From: Pseudarthrobacter sp. NIBRBAC000502772
GTDB lineage: Bacteria; Actinomycetota; Actinomycetes; Actinomycetales; Micrococcaceae
NCBI RefSeq assembly: GCF_006517235.1
Contig: NZ_CP041188.1
Span: 4,739,564-4,803,563 of the forward strand
DNA: 64,000 nt
Direction of reading: 5' to 3'
Shown here: positions 35,393 through 46,157 of the stretch, piece after piece
How the letters are laid out: each line of letters opens with the position of its first letter
Position numbering within the stretch: the first letter of the stretch is position 1
Position numbers and translations under genes: made by a program
The notes under the pieces: model-generated
Database searches by the model: none
Told to the model about the DNA's origin: nothing
Seen by the model: only the letters and a program-made list of their open reading frames with translations

Positions 35393-37147
35393 TCAGTAAG
35401 CCTTAACCCGCTGTTCCACGATGAGATGGATGAGGGCAAAGACGCCGTCTTCATCGATGGCCGCAAGGGCGGCGTCCAGTGCGGCGGGAACGTCGCAGTC
35501 CTCGGTGACAGTGATCCCGAAACCGCCGAAAGCCCGGGCCATCAGGCCGAAGTCCGGGTTCTTCAGCTGGGTCCCGGACACGCGTGAGGGGTAGTGCCGC
35601 TCCTGGTGGGTGCGGATGGTGCCGTATTCCTGGTTGTCCATGACGATCACCAGCGGCGTGGCACCGTACTGGGCCGCGGTGGCCAGCTCCTGGCCGTTCA
35701 TGAGGAACTCCCCGTCCCCTGCGATGGTGACCACGCGGCGCCCGGGTTCGGCAAGTGATGCCGCGATGGCCGAAGGCACCGAGTAGCCCATGGAGCCGTT
35801 ACGGGCGCTGATCATGGAGGCGTAGCGGCGTGTGGGGAAGTAGCGGTGGGCCCAGTTGGTGTGCTCGCCCGCGCCGAACGTCACCAGGGAGTCCTCCGGC
35901 AGCCTGGGCACCAGGTTAGCCATCAAAGTGTCCATCCGTGCCTGCCCCGCTGCCGGCGCCGCCGCGGGTAGTGCGGCGAACCGCTCCTGCTCGCCCCGCA
36001 TCCGGTCCGTCCACGCTTTCCACTCTTCCTTCACCGGGAGGTCGATGCCCACCAGGTCACGGACAAAGGCCTCGGGCTTGGCCAGAATCTGCCGTGAAAC
36101 GGGCCCCGACCGGCCACGGAGTGAGGGGTCGGCTGCGACCAGGAAGTTCTTCTTGTTCCAGTCCTGCCGGCACACGAATCCGTCCGTGATCACGTCGCCC
36201 GGCACGGTCCCCACAAACACCAGCAGGTCCGTTTCCTCGAGCAGGTCGTACGTGGGACGGGGGCGGCCGTAGCCAATGGGGCCCACATAAGACGGGGAAT
36301 CAAACGAGACCGTTCCCTGCGTCCGCCACTCAGCTGCCGCCGGGATGCGGTGCCGTTCCAGCCATCCCGTCAGCTGGTCCGCCGCTTCCTGAGTCCAGTC
36401 GTTGCCGCCGGTGACAAAGAGCGGCTTGCTGGATTCTGCCAGCGCAGCCCCCAGGGCGGCGGCGTCTGTGCTGCTCATGCCGCCGGCCGCCACGGGGATG
36501 GCGGGGTGCAGCCCCGGGTCGATCTGCTGCCGGATGATGTCCTCCGGGAGGCCCACCACCACCGGACCCGGCCGTCCGCTCATCGCAGCAAACATCGCCT
36601 CGGCCACGATCTCGGACGCCCGTTCCGCATGGTCAAGGACCATCACGCGCTTCGCGCCGGTATCGAACCAGGCCTTGATGTCGAACTCCTGGAACGCCTC
36701 CCGGTCCCGGTGCGCGAACGGGATCAGGCCGACGAACAGCAGCATAGGGGTGGAGTCCTGCCACGCGGTGTGCAGCCCCACATGCGCGTTGGCTGCGCCG
36801 GGCCCGCGGGTCACCATCGCTATGCCCGGGCGCTGGTGCATCTTCCCGTCGGCCTCGGCCATGTAGGAGGCGCCGCCCTCGTGCCGGCAGACGATCGTTT
36901 CAATCTCCGAGCTGTGCAGTCCGTCCAGGACGTCCAGGAAGCTTTCGCCGGGAACCACATAGGTGCGCTCCACACCGTGGGCCACCAGCGAATCAACAAT
37001 CACGTGCCCGGCCGACTTCAGGGCGGGGCGGCTGCCTGCGTGGGATGCGTCCGGATGCCAGGCCTGCCCGGAACCTTGATCGGGAATTACGACGGCGGCG
37101 GGGAGGGTGCGGGATGCGGTCAGGGTTGCTTCGGTTTCCGTTGTCAT
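35393..37147 (-). CDS. Thiamine-diphosphate-dependent enzyme, acetolactate synthase-like
   Basis: A 584-aa ThDP enzyme. The N-terminal pyrimidine-binding domain has the catalytic Glu in IVCRHEGGASYMAEAD and GPGAANAHVGLHTAW. The central domain spans about 235-375. The C-terminal cofactor domain carries the GDGEFLMNGQELATAA...N motif (ending VIVMDNQEYGT). It resembles acetolactate synthase/benzoylformate decarboxylase relatives without ilvN nearby, so branched-chain synthesis is unlikely. As last gene of the PucR-glutaminase-permease run it may act on a 2-oxo acid from amino-acid breakdown. The reaction is not assignable. Confidence 0.85.
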   Translation of the reverse strand: MTTETEATLTASRTLPAAVVIPDQGSGQAWHPDASHAGSRPALKSAGHVIVDSLVAHGVERTYVVPGESFLDVLDGLHSSEIETIVCRHEGGASYMAEADGKMHQRPGIAMVTRGPGAANAHVGLHTAWQDSTPMLLFVGLIPFAHRDREAFQEFDIKAWFDTGAKRVMVLDHAERASEIVAEAMFAAMSGRPGPVVVGLPEDIIRQQIDPGLHPAIPVAAGGMSSTDAAALGAALAESSKPLFVTGGNDWTQEAADQLTGWLERHRIPAAAEWRTQGTVSFDSPSYVGPIGYGRPRPTYDLLEETDLLVFVGTVPGDVITDGFVCRQDWNKKNFLVAADPSLRGRSGPVSRQILAKPEAFVRDLVGIDLPVKEEWKAWTDRMRGEQERFAALPAAAPAAGQARMDTLMANLVPRLPEDSLVTFGAGEHTNWAHRYFPTRRYASMISARNGSMGYSVPSAIAASLAEPGRRVVTIAGDGEFLMNGQELATAAQYGATPLVIVMDNQEYGTIRTHQERHYPSRVSGTQLKNPDFGLMARAFGGFGITVTEDCDVPAALDAALAAIDEDGVFALIHLIVEQRVKAY

Positions 37148-37202
37148 GGGCTTTCTTTGGCTGTTCGGACTGGTTTGGATGCGCTGAGAGGACGGTGCGG
37201 GC

Positions 37203-38723
37203 TTATCTGAAGGTCTCCGCCGGCAGGTTGGCGATGACGGGGGCTGTGCCGGTGAAGCCGTCGCGGGTTTCGGCGATTTCGCGGATCCGTTGGCGGCAGG
37301 CGTACCAGCCGAACACCATCAGTACGCAGGCGATGGCGGTGACGAGCATGGTGAGCGGCGAGTCGATGAAGACCATGATCAGGACGCTGGCGAGGAAGAG
37401 CAGGGAGAGGTAGCCGGTGTAGGGGGCGCCGAACATCCGGAACGACGGGCGCTTGAGCCAGCCTTTGTCGGCCCAGCGGTGGAGCTGGATCTGGCAGAGC
37501 ACAATGGTTGCCCAGGTCATGACGATGCCCACGGATGCCACGTTCAGGACGATCTCGAAGGCCTGGGCGGGCACGAGGTAGTTCAGCGGGACGCCGAGGA
37601 GGGATACTCCGGCGGTGATGGCGATGCCGCCGTAGGGGACGCCGGCTTTGTTCATCCGGCCCGCGAACTTCGGGGCCGAACCGTTCACGGACATCGAGCG
37701 GAGTATGCGGCCGGTGGAATATAGGCCGGCGTTCAGGGAGGAGAGCGCGGCGGTGAGGACCACGAGGTTCATGATGACGTCCACGCCCTGGATGCCGATG
37801 GATCCGAAGAATGTCACGAACGGGCTGACGCCCTTTTCGTAGGAGGTGTAGGGCAGCAGGAGGGCGAGGAGGATGACGGAGCCGACGTAGAAGACCGCGA
37901 TGCGGAAGACCACGGAGTTGATGGCCTTGGGCATGATCTTTTCGGGGTTTTCGGTTTCGCCGGCGGCGGTGCCGACGAGTTCGATGGAGGCGTAGGCGAA
38001 CAGGACGCCCTGCATCAGGATGATCATGGGGAGCAGGCCGTTGGGGAAGATTCCGCCGTTGTCCGAGAGGAGGCTCAGGCCCACGGGCTGGCCGTCGACG
38101 GGGGTGCCGAAGATGACGAAGTAGGTGCCGACGACGAGGAAGACGACGAGGGCGGCGACCTTGATCAGGGCGAACCAGAATTCGAGTTCGCCGAAGACCT
38201 TGACGGAGACGAGGTTCAGGGCGAGGACCACGATGAGGGCGATCAGGGCCCAGGCCCACTGCGGGACCTCGGCCATCCAGGGGATGTAGTGGCCGAAGAA
38301 GTTCATGTACAGGGCGGCGGCGGTGATGTCCACGATGGTGGTGGTGGCCCAGTTGATCCAGTAGAACCAGCCGGAGACGAACGCGGCTTTCTCGCCGAAG
38401 AATTCGCGGGCGTAGGAGACGAACGAGCCTGATGAGGGGCGGTGCAGTACGAGTTCGCCCAGGGCCCGCAGGATGAGGAACGCGAAGAAGCCGCAGACGG
38501 CGTAGGCGATGACCAGGGACGGGCCGGCGGCGTTCAGCCTGCCGCCGGCGCCGAGGAACAGGCCGGTGCCGATTGCGCCGCCGATGGCGATCATCTGGAT
38601 CTGCCGCGGTTTGAGGTTCTTGTGGTAGCCCTTGTCCTCCGCGTGCAACGCACTCTCAGAGGCGTGCGCGTGGCCGCCGTCGGCTTGGTTTACGACAACC
38701 GCGTCATTGGGGTTGATGGGCAT
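37203..38723 (-). CDS. Amino-acid permease, APC family (AnsP/CycA-like)
   Basis: A 506-aa membrane carrier with 12 segments. The family signature near the N-terminus is complete ([20 protein letters not shown]), followed by [20 protein letters not shown] and [20 protein letters not shown]. This subgroup imports asparagine, glutamine or related neutral amino acids, which fits the adjacent glutaminase. An acidic/His-rich N-terminal tail of ~35 residues is cytoplasmic. It sits between glutaminase and the ThDP enzyme in one operon. Confidence 0.9.
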   Translation of the reverse strand: MPINPNDAVVVNQADGGHAHASESALHAEDKGYHKNLKPRQIQMIAIGGAIGTGLFLGAGGRLNAAGPSLVIAYAVCGFFAFLILRALGELVLHRPSSGSFVSYAREFFGEKAAFVSGWFYWINWATTTIVDITAAALYMNFFGHYIPWMAEVPQWAWALIALIVVLALNLVSVKVFGELEFWFALIKVAALVVFLVVGTYFVIFGTPVDGQPVGLSLLSDNGGIFPNGLLPMIILMQGVLFAYASIELVGTAAGETENPEKIMPKAINSVVFRIAVFYVGSVILLALLLPYTSYEKGVSPFVTFFGSIGIQGVDVIMNLVVLTAALSSLNAGLYSTGRILRSMSVNGSAPKFAGRMNKAGVPYGGIAITAGVSLLGVPLNYLVPAQAFEIVLNVASVGIVMTWATIVLCQIQLHRWADKGWLKRPSFRMFGAPYTGYLSLLFLASVLIMVFIDSPLTMLVTAIACVLMVFGWYACRQRIREIAETRDGFTGTAPVIANLPAETFR

Positions 38724-38794
38724 GGTTGATCCTTTCGATCAGGGAAGGTCTAGCTGGGTCAGGGGAAGGCAAGCCGGGCTCTGTGCCCGCCAGG

Positions 38795-39727
38795 TCAGAA
38801 GACGGACCAGCCGGTGCGGTCGGAAAGGTCGGCGAGGGCGGCAGTGCCGGCCAGCGAGTTTCCTTTGGCATCCAGCCGCGGACTCCAGACGCAGATGGCA
38901 CATTCGCCTGGCACGATGACGAGGATCCCGCCGCCCACACCGCTTTTTCCGGGGAGGCCCACGCGGTAGGCGAATTCGCCCGCGGCGTCGTACATGCCGC
39001 ACGTCAGCATGATGGAGCCGATGCGTTTCGCATCACTGGGGGACACGACGGTTCCGCCCGCTCCCTGGCCGTCCCGGGCGAGGAAGAGTCCGGCTTTGGC
39101 GAGTTCCACGCAGGTCATCATGATGGAGCATTGGCGGACGTAGTTTTCCACCACGGATTCCGCGGTCCGGTTCAGGTTGCCGAAATCCTTCAGGAAGTGC
39201 GCCAGCGCCAGGTTGCGGCTGCTGCCGGCGAGCTCGCCGGCTGCGGCGGCCTCATCGATGAAGGGCCCGGTGCTGGCCGCCTGGGCGGTGAGGAACCGCA
39301 ACACCTGGGTGGCGGCGTCGGACGTTTCTTCCATCAGGTGGTCCGTGACCACCAGGGCGCCGGAATTGATGAAGGGGTTCCGCGGGATGCCGTGCTCCAG
39401 TTCCAGCTGGACGAGGGAGTTGAACGAGGTGCCGGAGGGCTCGCGCAGCACGCGGGACCACAGTGTTCCTGAGCTGTCGCCCCGGAGCGCCATGGCCAGG
39501 GTGAACACCTTGGAGATGCTCTGGATGGAGAACGGAACGTCCGCATCGCCGGAACTGAACACCTCGCCGGAAGCGGTGGCAACGGCGATCCCGAACCTGT
39601 TGAAGGGGACGGCTGCAAGAAGGGGGATGTTGGCCGGGACGGACCCGGATACCCGGTGTGGCCTGTGGCTGCGGACGATGTCGTCCAGCATCGGGCCCAA
39701 TGGCGGTGCCTTGAGTGCTGTGGTCAT
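38795..39727 (-). CDS. glsA: Glutaminase
   Basis: Hydrolyses glutamine to glutamate and ammonia; cytoplasmic, serine-dependent, beta-lactamase-like fold. The 310-aa length fits the family. Catalytic motif PFSIQSISKVFTLA contains the S70-x-x-K73 pair, NPFINSGALVVTDHL gives the conserved Asn, and GVGGGILVIVPGECAI closes the active site. Its start overlaps the PucR-type regulator stop by ATGA, so it is co-expressed with its probable regulator. Confidence 0.95.
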   Translation of the reverse strand: MTTALKAPPLGPMLDDIVRSHRPHRVSGSVPANIPLLAAVPFNRFGIAVATASGEVFSSGDADVPFSIQSISKVFTLAMALRGDSSGTLWSRVLREPSGTSFNSLVQLELEHGIPRNPFINSGALVVTDHLMEETSDAATQVLRFLTAQAASTGPFIDEAAAAGELAGSSRNLALAHFLKDFGNLNRTAESVVENYVRQCSIMMTCVELAKAGLFLARDGQGAGGTVVSPSDAKRIGSIMLTCGMYDAAGEFAYRVGLPGKSGVGGGILVIVPGECAICVWSPRLDAKGNSLAGTAALADLSDRTGWSVF

Positions 39728-41322
39728 TTCCTGCCCAGTTGTTCTTTATGTGTGCCGGCCCATTCCTGGATATGGAGCAGTGCCACCAGCGAGTCCCGGG
39801 GGTCGCCGAAGTTCAGGCCGGTCGCCCGGGATGCCTTGCTGATCCGGTAGTAGACGGTGTTCTTGTGCAGCCCCATCCTGCTGGCGCACTCCGCGACGTC
39901 GAGTGATGCGTCGAAGTACGCGTGCAGGGTTTCCGCGAGTTCGGCGTCCTGCCGCAGCAGAGCGGAAAGGCCGCGGTGCCGGAAGGTGGAGGACGTGAAG
40001 TTCTGGACTGCCTCGCGGAAGAGGACCTCTGCCTCGAAGTCGTCCACGGTGGCCACGGCCGTATCCGGGGACGTGCCGACGCAACTCAGCAGGGCTTCGG
40101 TAATGCGGGTTATGGAGTGGATGGACAGCAGGTCCGGGACCACCGGACCGACGGCTGCGAACGGGCTGATGCCGAGGTGCTTGCCCGCATCCCGGACGAT
40201 GGATTCGGCCAGGCTCCGCAGCCCGGGCTCGGCGGCGGTTGACTGCAGGCCAGGGACAATCACGGCGGTGTCGCCCTTGAACTGGCCCACGACGGCGGAC
40301 GCCTTGTAGGCGGCCGCGTGGATGGACGCCAGATTGGCCAGTTCGCCGTGTTTCAGTGCTGCGTCGTCGGCCTGGGCATCGGCAGCGGACATTCCTATCA
40401 GGATCAACGCGGCCGGGCGCTCAACGGGGATGTTCTCACTGTGTGCACTGGCCGCGGCTTCTGCCGGTCCTGACAGAAGCCGCGCAATGCGGTCTTCGCG
40501 CATGTGGACGGACTGCTGGTTGCGGAAACGGATCAGCTCGGCGGAGGCCCGTGCAGCAGATCCGGTGAGCACGTGTTCAACGTCCGCGCCGAAGCCCGCC
40601 CCGGTTTCCTGGAGCCAGATGTAGCCCATGATCCGGTCCCCGGCGAAGAGTGTGACGGCTACGCGTTCCCGCAGCCCGTCCTGGGGCCGGGCCGGTACCC
40701 GCACGGGCAGCCGGGTCCTGTGCAGTTCACGGTAGGCGCCCAGGTCCTTCAGCAGCAGCTCGTACTTGCGCGGACCGCGCCGGGCGAGGATGGAGGCCTT
40801 GCGCAGCTCGTCGATGTCGTTCGAAACAGTGGAGTATGCCAGCACCTTGTTCGCGGCGTCTTCGATGACCACGTGGCTGGAGGTGAGCCTCGCGGTGGTC
40901 TGGGCGATGGCAAACAGATCCTCTTCCAGCAGCGTCAGCACTTCGCTCTGGTAGCTGCGCGGCTGGATGCGGTCCTTGGCGATGGACAGCAGCCGGTCCC
41001 AGTCGGCCCCCGGATCCACCAGCAGCAGGCCCGTGCCGGCATCGCGGAGCAGCTCTTCAGCTTCGGCGAGCTCTTCACGCCTTCCCTTGACGGCCACCAC
41101 CGGCGGAGGATTCTTCAGGAGCCGCCGCAGAGCGGGCAAAGCCGAGCGTCCGCGGACGCCGATCAGCAGGACAAAGGCTGCGCCGCCGTCGGACGTTTCA
41201 TCATCCGCGTCCACGATCAGGAACCGTTCGATCGCAGAGCCGGCCGGGGCAGGCCGGAGGATGAGGCTGGCGAAACCCAGAGGGAGATCCGAGAGGATAT
41301 CGTCCACCGTAACCGCTGCCAT
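39724..41322 (-). CDS. PucR-family regulator of the glutaminase operon
   Basis: A 532-aa activator-type regulator. The N-terminal PucR domain (about 5-120, LPLGFASLILRPAPAG) is followed by a central ligand-sensing/GGDEF-like region and a C-terminal PucR helix-turn-helix (VAECASRMGLHKNTVYYRI, residues ~485-525). It is first in the operon and overlaps glsA by four bases, so it presumably controls the cluster in response to an amino-acid or nitrogen signal. Ribosome site AAGGAAG precedes the ATG. Confidence 0.9.
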   Translation of the reverse strand: MAAVTVDDILSDLPLGFASLILRPAPAGSAIERFLIVDADDETSDGGAAFVLLIGVRGRSALPALRRLLKNPPPVVAVKGRREELAEAEELLRDAGTGLLLVDPGADWDRLLSIAKDRIQPRSYQSEVLTLLEEDLFAIAQTTARLTSSHVVIEDAANKVLAYSTVSNDIDELRKASILARRGPRKYELLLKDLGAYRELHRTRLPVRVPARPQDGLRERVAVTLFAGDRIMGYIWLQETGAGFGADVEHVLTGSAARASAELIRFRNQQSVHMREDRIARLLSGPAEAAASAHSENIPVERPAALILIGMSAADAQADDAALKHGELANLASIHAAAYKASAVVGQFKGDTAVIVPGLQSTAAEPGLRSLAESIVRDAGKHLGISPFAAVGPVVPDLLSIHSITRITEALLSCVGTSPDTAVATVDDFEAEVLFREAVQNFTSSTFRHRGLSALLRQDAELAETLHAYFDASLDVAECASRMGLHKNTVYYRISKASRATGLNFGDPRDSLVALLHIQEWAGTHKEQLGRK

Positions 41323-42666
<1,344 letters not shown>

Positions 42667-42721
42667 GGAGCGAGCGGCGAGGCAGCCATCACGGCCCGCC
42701 CGCCTCCGGACATTCTGATCA

Positions 42722-42760
42722 GAAGCCCCCGCGCGAGTTGAACTCCAGCGCGGGGGCTTC
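42722..42760 (+). terminator. Strong hairpin after the aldo/keto reductase
   Basis: Perfect 13-bp arms GAAGCCCCCGCGC / GCGCGGGGGCTTC with a 13-nt loop, 55 bp after the stop. Confidence 0.82.
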
Positions 42761-42896
42761 CAGGCTTGGGGTTGGGGAACAATCCAAAGCCGAAATCAAT
42801 GTACTGCCCCTCGAAGGACGCCAAAGCCAATCCGGGCCGGTTACTCCAAAACTTGAGTCAACCTTGATCCCGGCGCCGTCCTCCAGGCCGCTGGTA

Positions 42897-43655
42897 TCAC
42901 CCGGCCGGCCTCAGCGACGTGATCATCCGCTTGATGTCCTGGTACTCGGGGGTACCCGCGTACATCTTGGCCTGCTCCAGATAGGGCAGGGACTCCGCCC
43001 CAGGCGTCACGTTGTTCTCCGGGTTGTAGAACGCGCCAAACATGGCCGCGGTGGGTGGCCAGGTGAAGAAATGGAAGATGGCACACGCCGAGTCGCCGGT
43101 GGGCGCGGGGACCGAGGCGATTCCGTAAGCCGCGGCCGGGGTGTCGGCCGGTCCCGGTGCCGCGTCATTTCCGCGGGTCTCGAACATGTACCGGGGCGCC
43201 GCCCCGCCCTGCGTCAGCAGCGGCAACTCTTCAGACTCCAGCACCGCGTACGGAAACCGTTCCAGGCACGTGGAACCGGTGGCCATGTTCGTCCGCAATG
43301 TAGCCAGGGGCTTGCCCGCCTGGTTGGTCACTTCGGCGAAGGCGCCGCCGCCCTCGGGGAGTTCCCCGGCCGGATCCCTCACGCTCCAGGCCGCCGGGTG
43401 CTCGAACGTCAGCTCGCCGTCCGCCGTTGTATAGCTGGTCCAGGCGGCCGACGCCGGTGCGGAACCAGTGGCACTCGGCTCACCTGTCGCCGTCGGCATC
43501 GCAGTTGTTGTTCCGGTGGGCGTCTCGGAGGTGACTGTGGGGCTGGGACTCAACGTCGTCGTCGGTCCCGTCTGCGGGCCGCAGCCCGTGAACAGCAAAG
43601 CCATCAAAATGGCTGTAGAAATAACCGCGCCTGACGCGGCGGGACTGCGCATCAC
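42897..43655 (-). CDS. Lipoprotein of unknown function
   Basis: A 252-aa exported protein with a lipobox (ALLFTGC, Cys ~25), then a Thr/Pro/Ser-rich spacer (~40 residues) and a globular domain (about 70-252: WTSYTTADGELTFEHPAAW, TCLERFPYAVLESEE, GDSACAIFHFFTWPP). The opening 'tsyt...f.hPa.Ws' resembles PsbP-like or PknH-sensor-type domains seen in actinobacterial lipoproteins, but no firm family can be named. Two Cys in the mature part may form a disulfide. Confidence 0.75.
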   Translation of the reverse strand: MMRSPAASGAVISTAILMALLFTGCGPQTGPTTTLSPSPTVTSETPTGTTTAMPTATGEPSATGSAPASAAWTSYTTADGELTFEHPAAWSVRDPAGELPEGGGAFAEVTNQAGKPLATLRTNMATGSTCLERFPYAVLESEELPLLTQGGAAPRYMFETRGNDAAPGPADTPAAAYGIASVPAPTGDSACAIFHFFTWPPTAAMFGAFYNPENNVTPGAESLPYLEQAKMYAGTPEYQDIKRMITSLRPAG

Positions 43656-43819
43656 ACCCTCCTTTGGGTCTGAGTAAGGTGCTTATATTGTGCGGCCGGC
43701 GAGCGCGCCAGGATCCGGCGTCGGACCGATTGGCGCCGAACCGTTGCGGCGATAACAAAAGGCTCCTGCGCCCATACGTTTTGTGATTTTCCCTGGACCG
43801 TGTCCGGTGACGACTGCTG

Positions 43820-44833
43820 TCACTGGCCGAACGTAGTGGTGGCCAGCCTGTACAGCGTGAGCACAAGCGACAACCGCACGCGTCCCGGCGCGGTGCGGAT
43901 GTCGAACCCGAGCGCGGTCGAGTAGTCAGCCGCCCGGTTCTGCACACTGGAGTGGTGGAGGCCGACCTCCTCTGCGACGGCCCGAAGGCTGCTGGCCGCT
44001 GCAATGGACTCAAGGAGCGCCAGCGCTTTGGGCTGCGACTGGAGAAGCCGTTTCAGCGCCGTGAGGTCGGGGGGTTCGATGCGGGAAGAGTCGGCCAGCT
44101 CCGCGAAGACGAGCAGGCTACCCAAGTCATCGGCGAGCTGATACGGATTCTGCGGAGTTGTCAGCCGCAGGGCGAAGAGAGCCGATGCCCATGACCGATC
44201 GAGCGCGCTTGGGACCATGGCCAGGCCAACGCCCGATCGGACGCCGGGCTGGCCATCCGATTCTGCATCAGAAAGCCTGCGTATGGCTGCCCGTACCGGC
44301 CCGACTCCTGTGTAGATGACTGAGCTTGGCCCAGGCAGCGCCATAGCGGCCGGAACGGCAACCACCCTGTAGCTTGACTCCCGTTCGAGATGAAGCATGG
44401 CCGCGGCGTCCATCCGCCTGTCCAGTGGGGCGGCGCCGTCGATGACGGTCTCGACAGCCCGGCGGGAAGCGGCCACCGGGCTGGTCCGGTCGAAGGAGAT
44501 GCCAAGCGCGATGGCCACACGTTCAAGGATCATTTCATCGTTGGCGAAGGCCTGGCCTGTGCGCTCAATCCACACCCGTCCGCCGTCGCCGAAATCGTGG
44601 CCGGGCCAGGCGCCAGGTTCGCCGGAGGCGGCTCTTGTGCCGGAGGCGTCGACGCGCACGGACGTCCCGTCCGCGATGTATCCTGCCGCACAGCCACTCA
44701 GTACGGCGGCCCCGTTCAGCAGGACCTGGGCACTGGCATGGCCGTCAACGAGCGCGTCAAAGTACGCGATCACCTTAAGGCTTTCGGAGGCCTCAGGGTC
44801 GAGCGCCTTGAGTCGCCATACCAGTCCCTGCAT
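43820..44833 (-). CDS. PucR/CdaR-like helix-turn-helix regulator
   Basis: A 337-aa regulator. The C-terminal 60 residues form a PucR-type HTH (SLRAVAEEVGLHHSSVQNRA, followed by RLSLVLTLYRLA). The N-terminal part (about 20-250) is a sensor region of no clear family, with an N-terminal YFDALVDGHASAQVLL stretch common to GAF-like sensors. It lies just downstream of the esterase gene on the same strand, 81 bp away, and may regulate it. Confidence 0.75.
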   Translation of the reverse strand: MQGLVWRLKALDPEASESLKVIAYFDALVDGHASAQVLLNGAAVLSGCAAGYIADGTSVRVDASGTRAASGEPGAWPGHDFGDGGRVWIERTGQAFANDEMILERVAIALGISFDRTSPVAASRRAVETVIDGAAPLDRRMDAAAMLHLERESSYRVVAVPAAMALPGPSSVIYTGVGPVRAAIRRLSDAESDGQPGVRSGVGLAMVPSALDRSWASALFALRLTTPQNPYQLADDLGSLLVFAELADSSRIEPPDLTALKRLLQSQPKALALLESIAAASSLRAVAEEVGLHHSSVQNRAADYSTALGFDIRTAPGRVRLSLVLTLYRLATTTFGQ

Positions 44834-44914
44834 GTCTGCCGCTCGTAGAGTTAGCTTCTGGTGCGAATTTTACTCCGCCGGCATCCGTCAGGCGCCGTCA
44901 GGCCCCAGGCACCG

Positions 44915-45880
44915 TCAGGCGCCGAGAATGCGGCGTACCCACCTCGTCCGTACGTCGCGGGCCTGGATCGACAAGGCGGCCTGGGGCACGATCATGTCGA
45001 AGCCATGGAATCCTCCCGGCCATACATGCAGTTCGGCTACCCCGCCCACAGCCCAGATCGCGCTGGCGTAAGCAACCACCTCGTCCCGGAACACTTCTGC
45101 CGTGGCTGCATCGATGAAGGCGGGCGGCAGGCCGGAGAGGTCTGTTGCCCGGGCCGGGGCCGCATAGATCGACACGTCCGGCGTCTTGCGCCGGTCGCCC
45201 AGCAATGCATCCCAGCCTGTGTCGTTGCTGGTCCGGTCCCACAATCCGAAGCCGTCGATCTGGTAGCTGGACACTGTCTCGTTGCGGTCATCGAGCATGG
45301 GACAGATGAGCACCTGGCCAGCCAAAGCCGGACCTCCCTTGTCCCGCGCCATCAGGGACACTCCTGCGGCGAGCCCGCCGCCGGCACTCGCGCCCGCGAT
45401 GATGAGTCGCTCCGGGTCAAAGCCGAGCTCTTCAGCATGAGCGGCTGTCCAGACGAGGCCCGCATAGCAGTCCTCCACGGGTGCCGGGTCAGGGTTTTCA
45501 GGTGCGAGGCGGTACTCAACGGAGACCGCGACGGCGTCCATGAGTTCGACCCATTCGATGAGCATGTCCGCTCCAAGGAAGCGGTCCCCAATGACCATGC
45601 CGCCGCCGTGGGTGTGATAAATCCCGGGGCCGCCGGGGACATGATCGATCCTGGAGAAGATGGAAACAATAAGGTCGGGGGCACCTTCGGGGCCTGGGAT
45701 GGTCCGCTCCACATGGCGCACGGCGTGCCCTGCCAGCTGCTCTTCGATGGGCGAGGTAAGCGGCGCGCCCCGCATCCCGGAAATCATGTCAGGTGTCAAC
45801 GTGGGGTTGAGCAGATCCCCCAGCGCGGCAAGGGTTGCGCCAAGTTCAGTATCAAAAGGAGGGGCTTTGGGGGTTGTCAT
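44915..45880 (-). CDS. Alpha/beta-hydrolase esterase, HSL family
   Basis: A 321-aa carboxylesterase. The oxyanion motif is YHTHGGGMVIGD, the nucleophile elbow is GASAGGGLAA, the acid is in PAFIDAATAEVFRDE, and the His is in WPGGFHGFDM. This set defines the hormone-sensitive-lipase group that hydrolyses short-chain esters. No signal peptide, so it acts in the cytoplasm. The physiological substrate is unknown. Confidence 0.9.
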   Translation of the reverse strand: MTTPKAPPFDTELGATLAALGDLLNPTLTPDMISGMRGAPLTSPIEEQLAGHAVRHVERTIPGPEGAPDLIVSIFSRIDHVPGGPGIYHTHGGGMVIGDRFLGADMLIEWVELMDAVAVSVEYRLAPENPDPAPVEDCYAGLVWTAAHAEELGFDPERLIIAGASAGGGLAAGVSLMARDKGGPALAGQVLICPMLDDRNETVSSYQIDGFGLWDRTSNDTGWDALLGDRRKTPDVSIYAAPARATDLSGLPPAFIDAATAEVFRDEVVAYASAIWAVGGVAELHVWPGGFHGFDMIVPQAALSIQARDVRTRWVRRILGA

Positions 45881-46157
45881 CGTGTTCTCCTGGATGGCTG
45901 GCCACCGCGTTGTGACCTGGTTTCAGCCTAGGCATTCCCTCCAGCGATTCTAACCGCCAGCCGCACCCAAAGGGCCGCGCTCAAACCGCCACATGGCGGC
46001 CCATCCGTCGTCGTCACGCCCATGCCGCCACGTCACGCGTGGCAGTCACTGAAGCCTTTACTCAGCTGGAGTGGCGGGCCACAATGGGTCCCATCACAGC
46101 CTCCGCTGGCTCAGAAGCGTGCTGCCCATCCGACTCGCCATGCAGAGGGGCGCTGAG

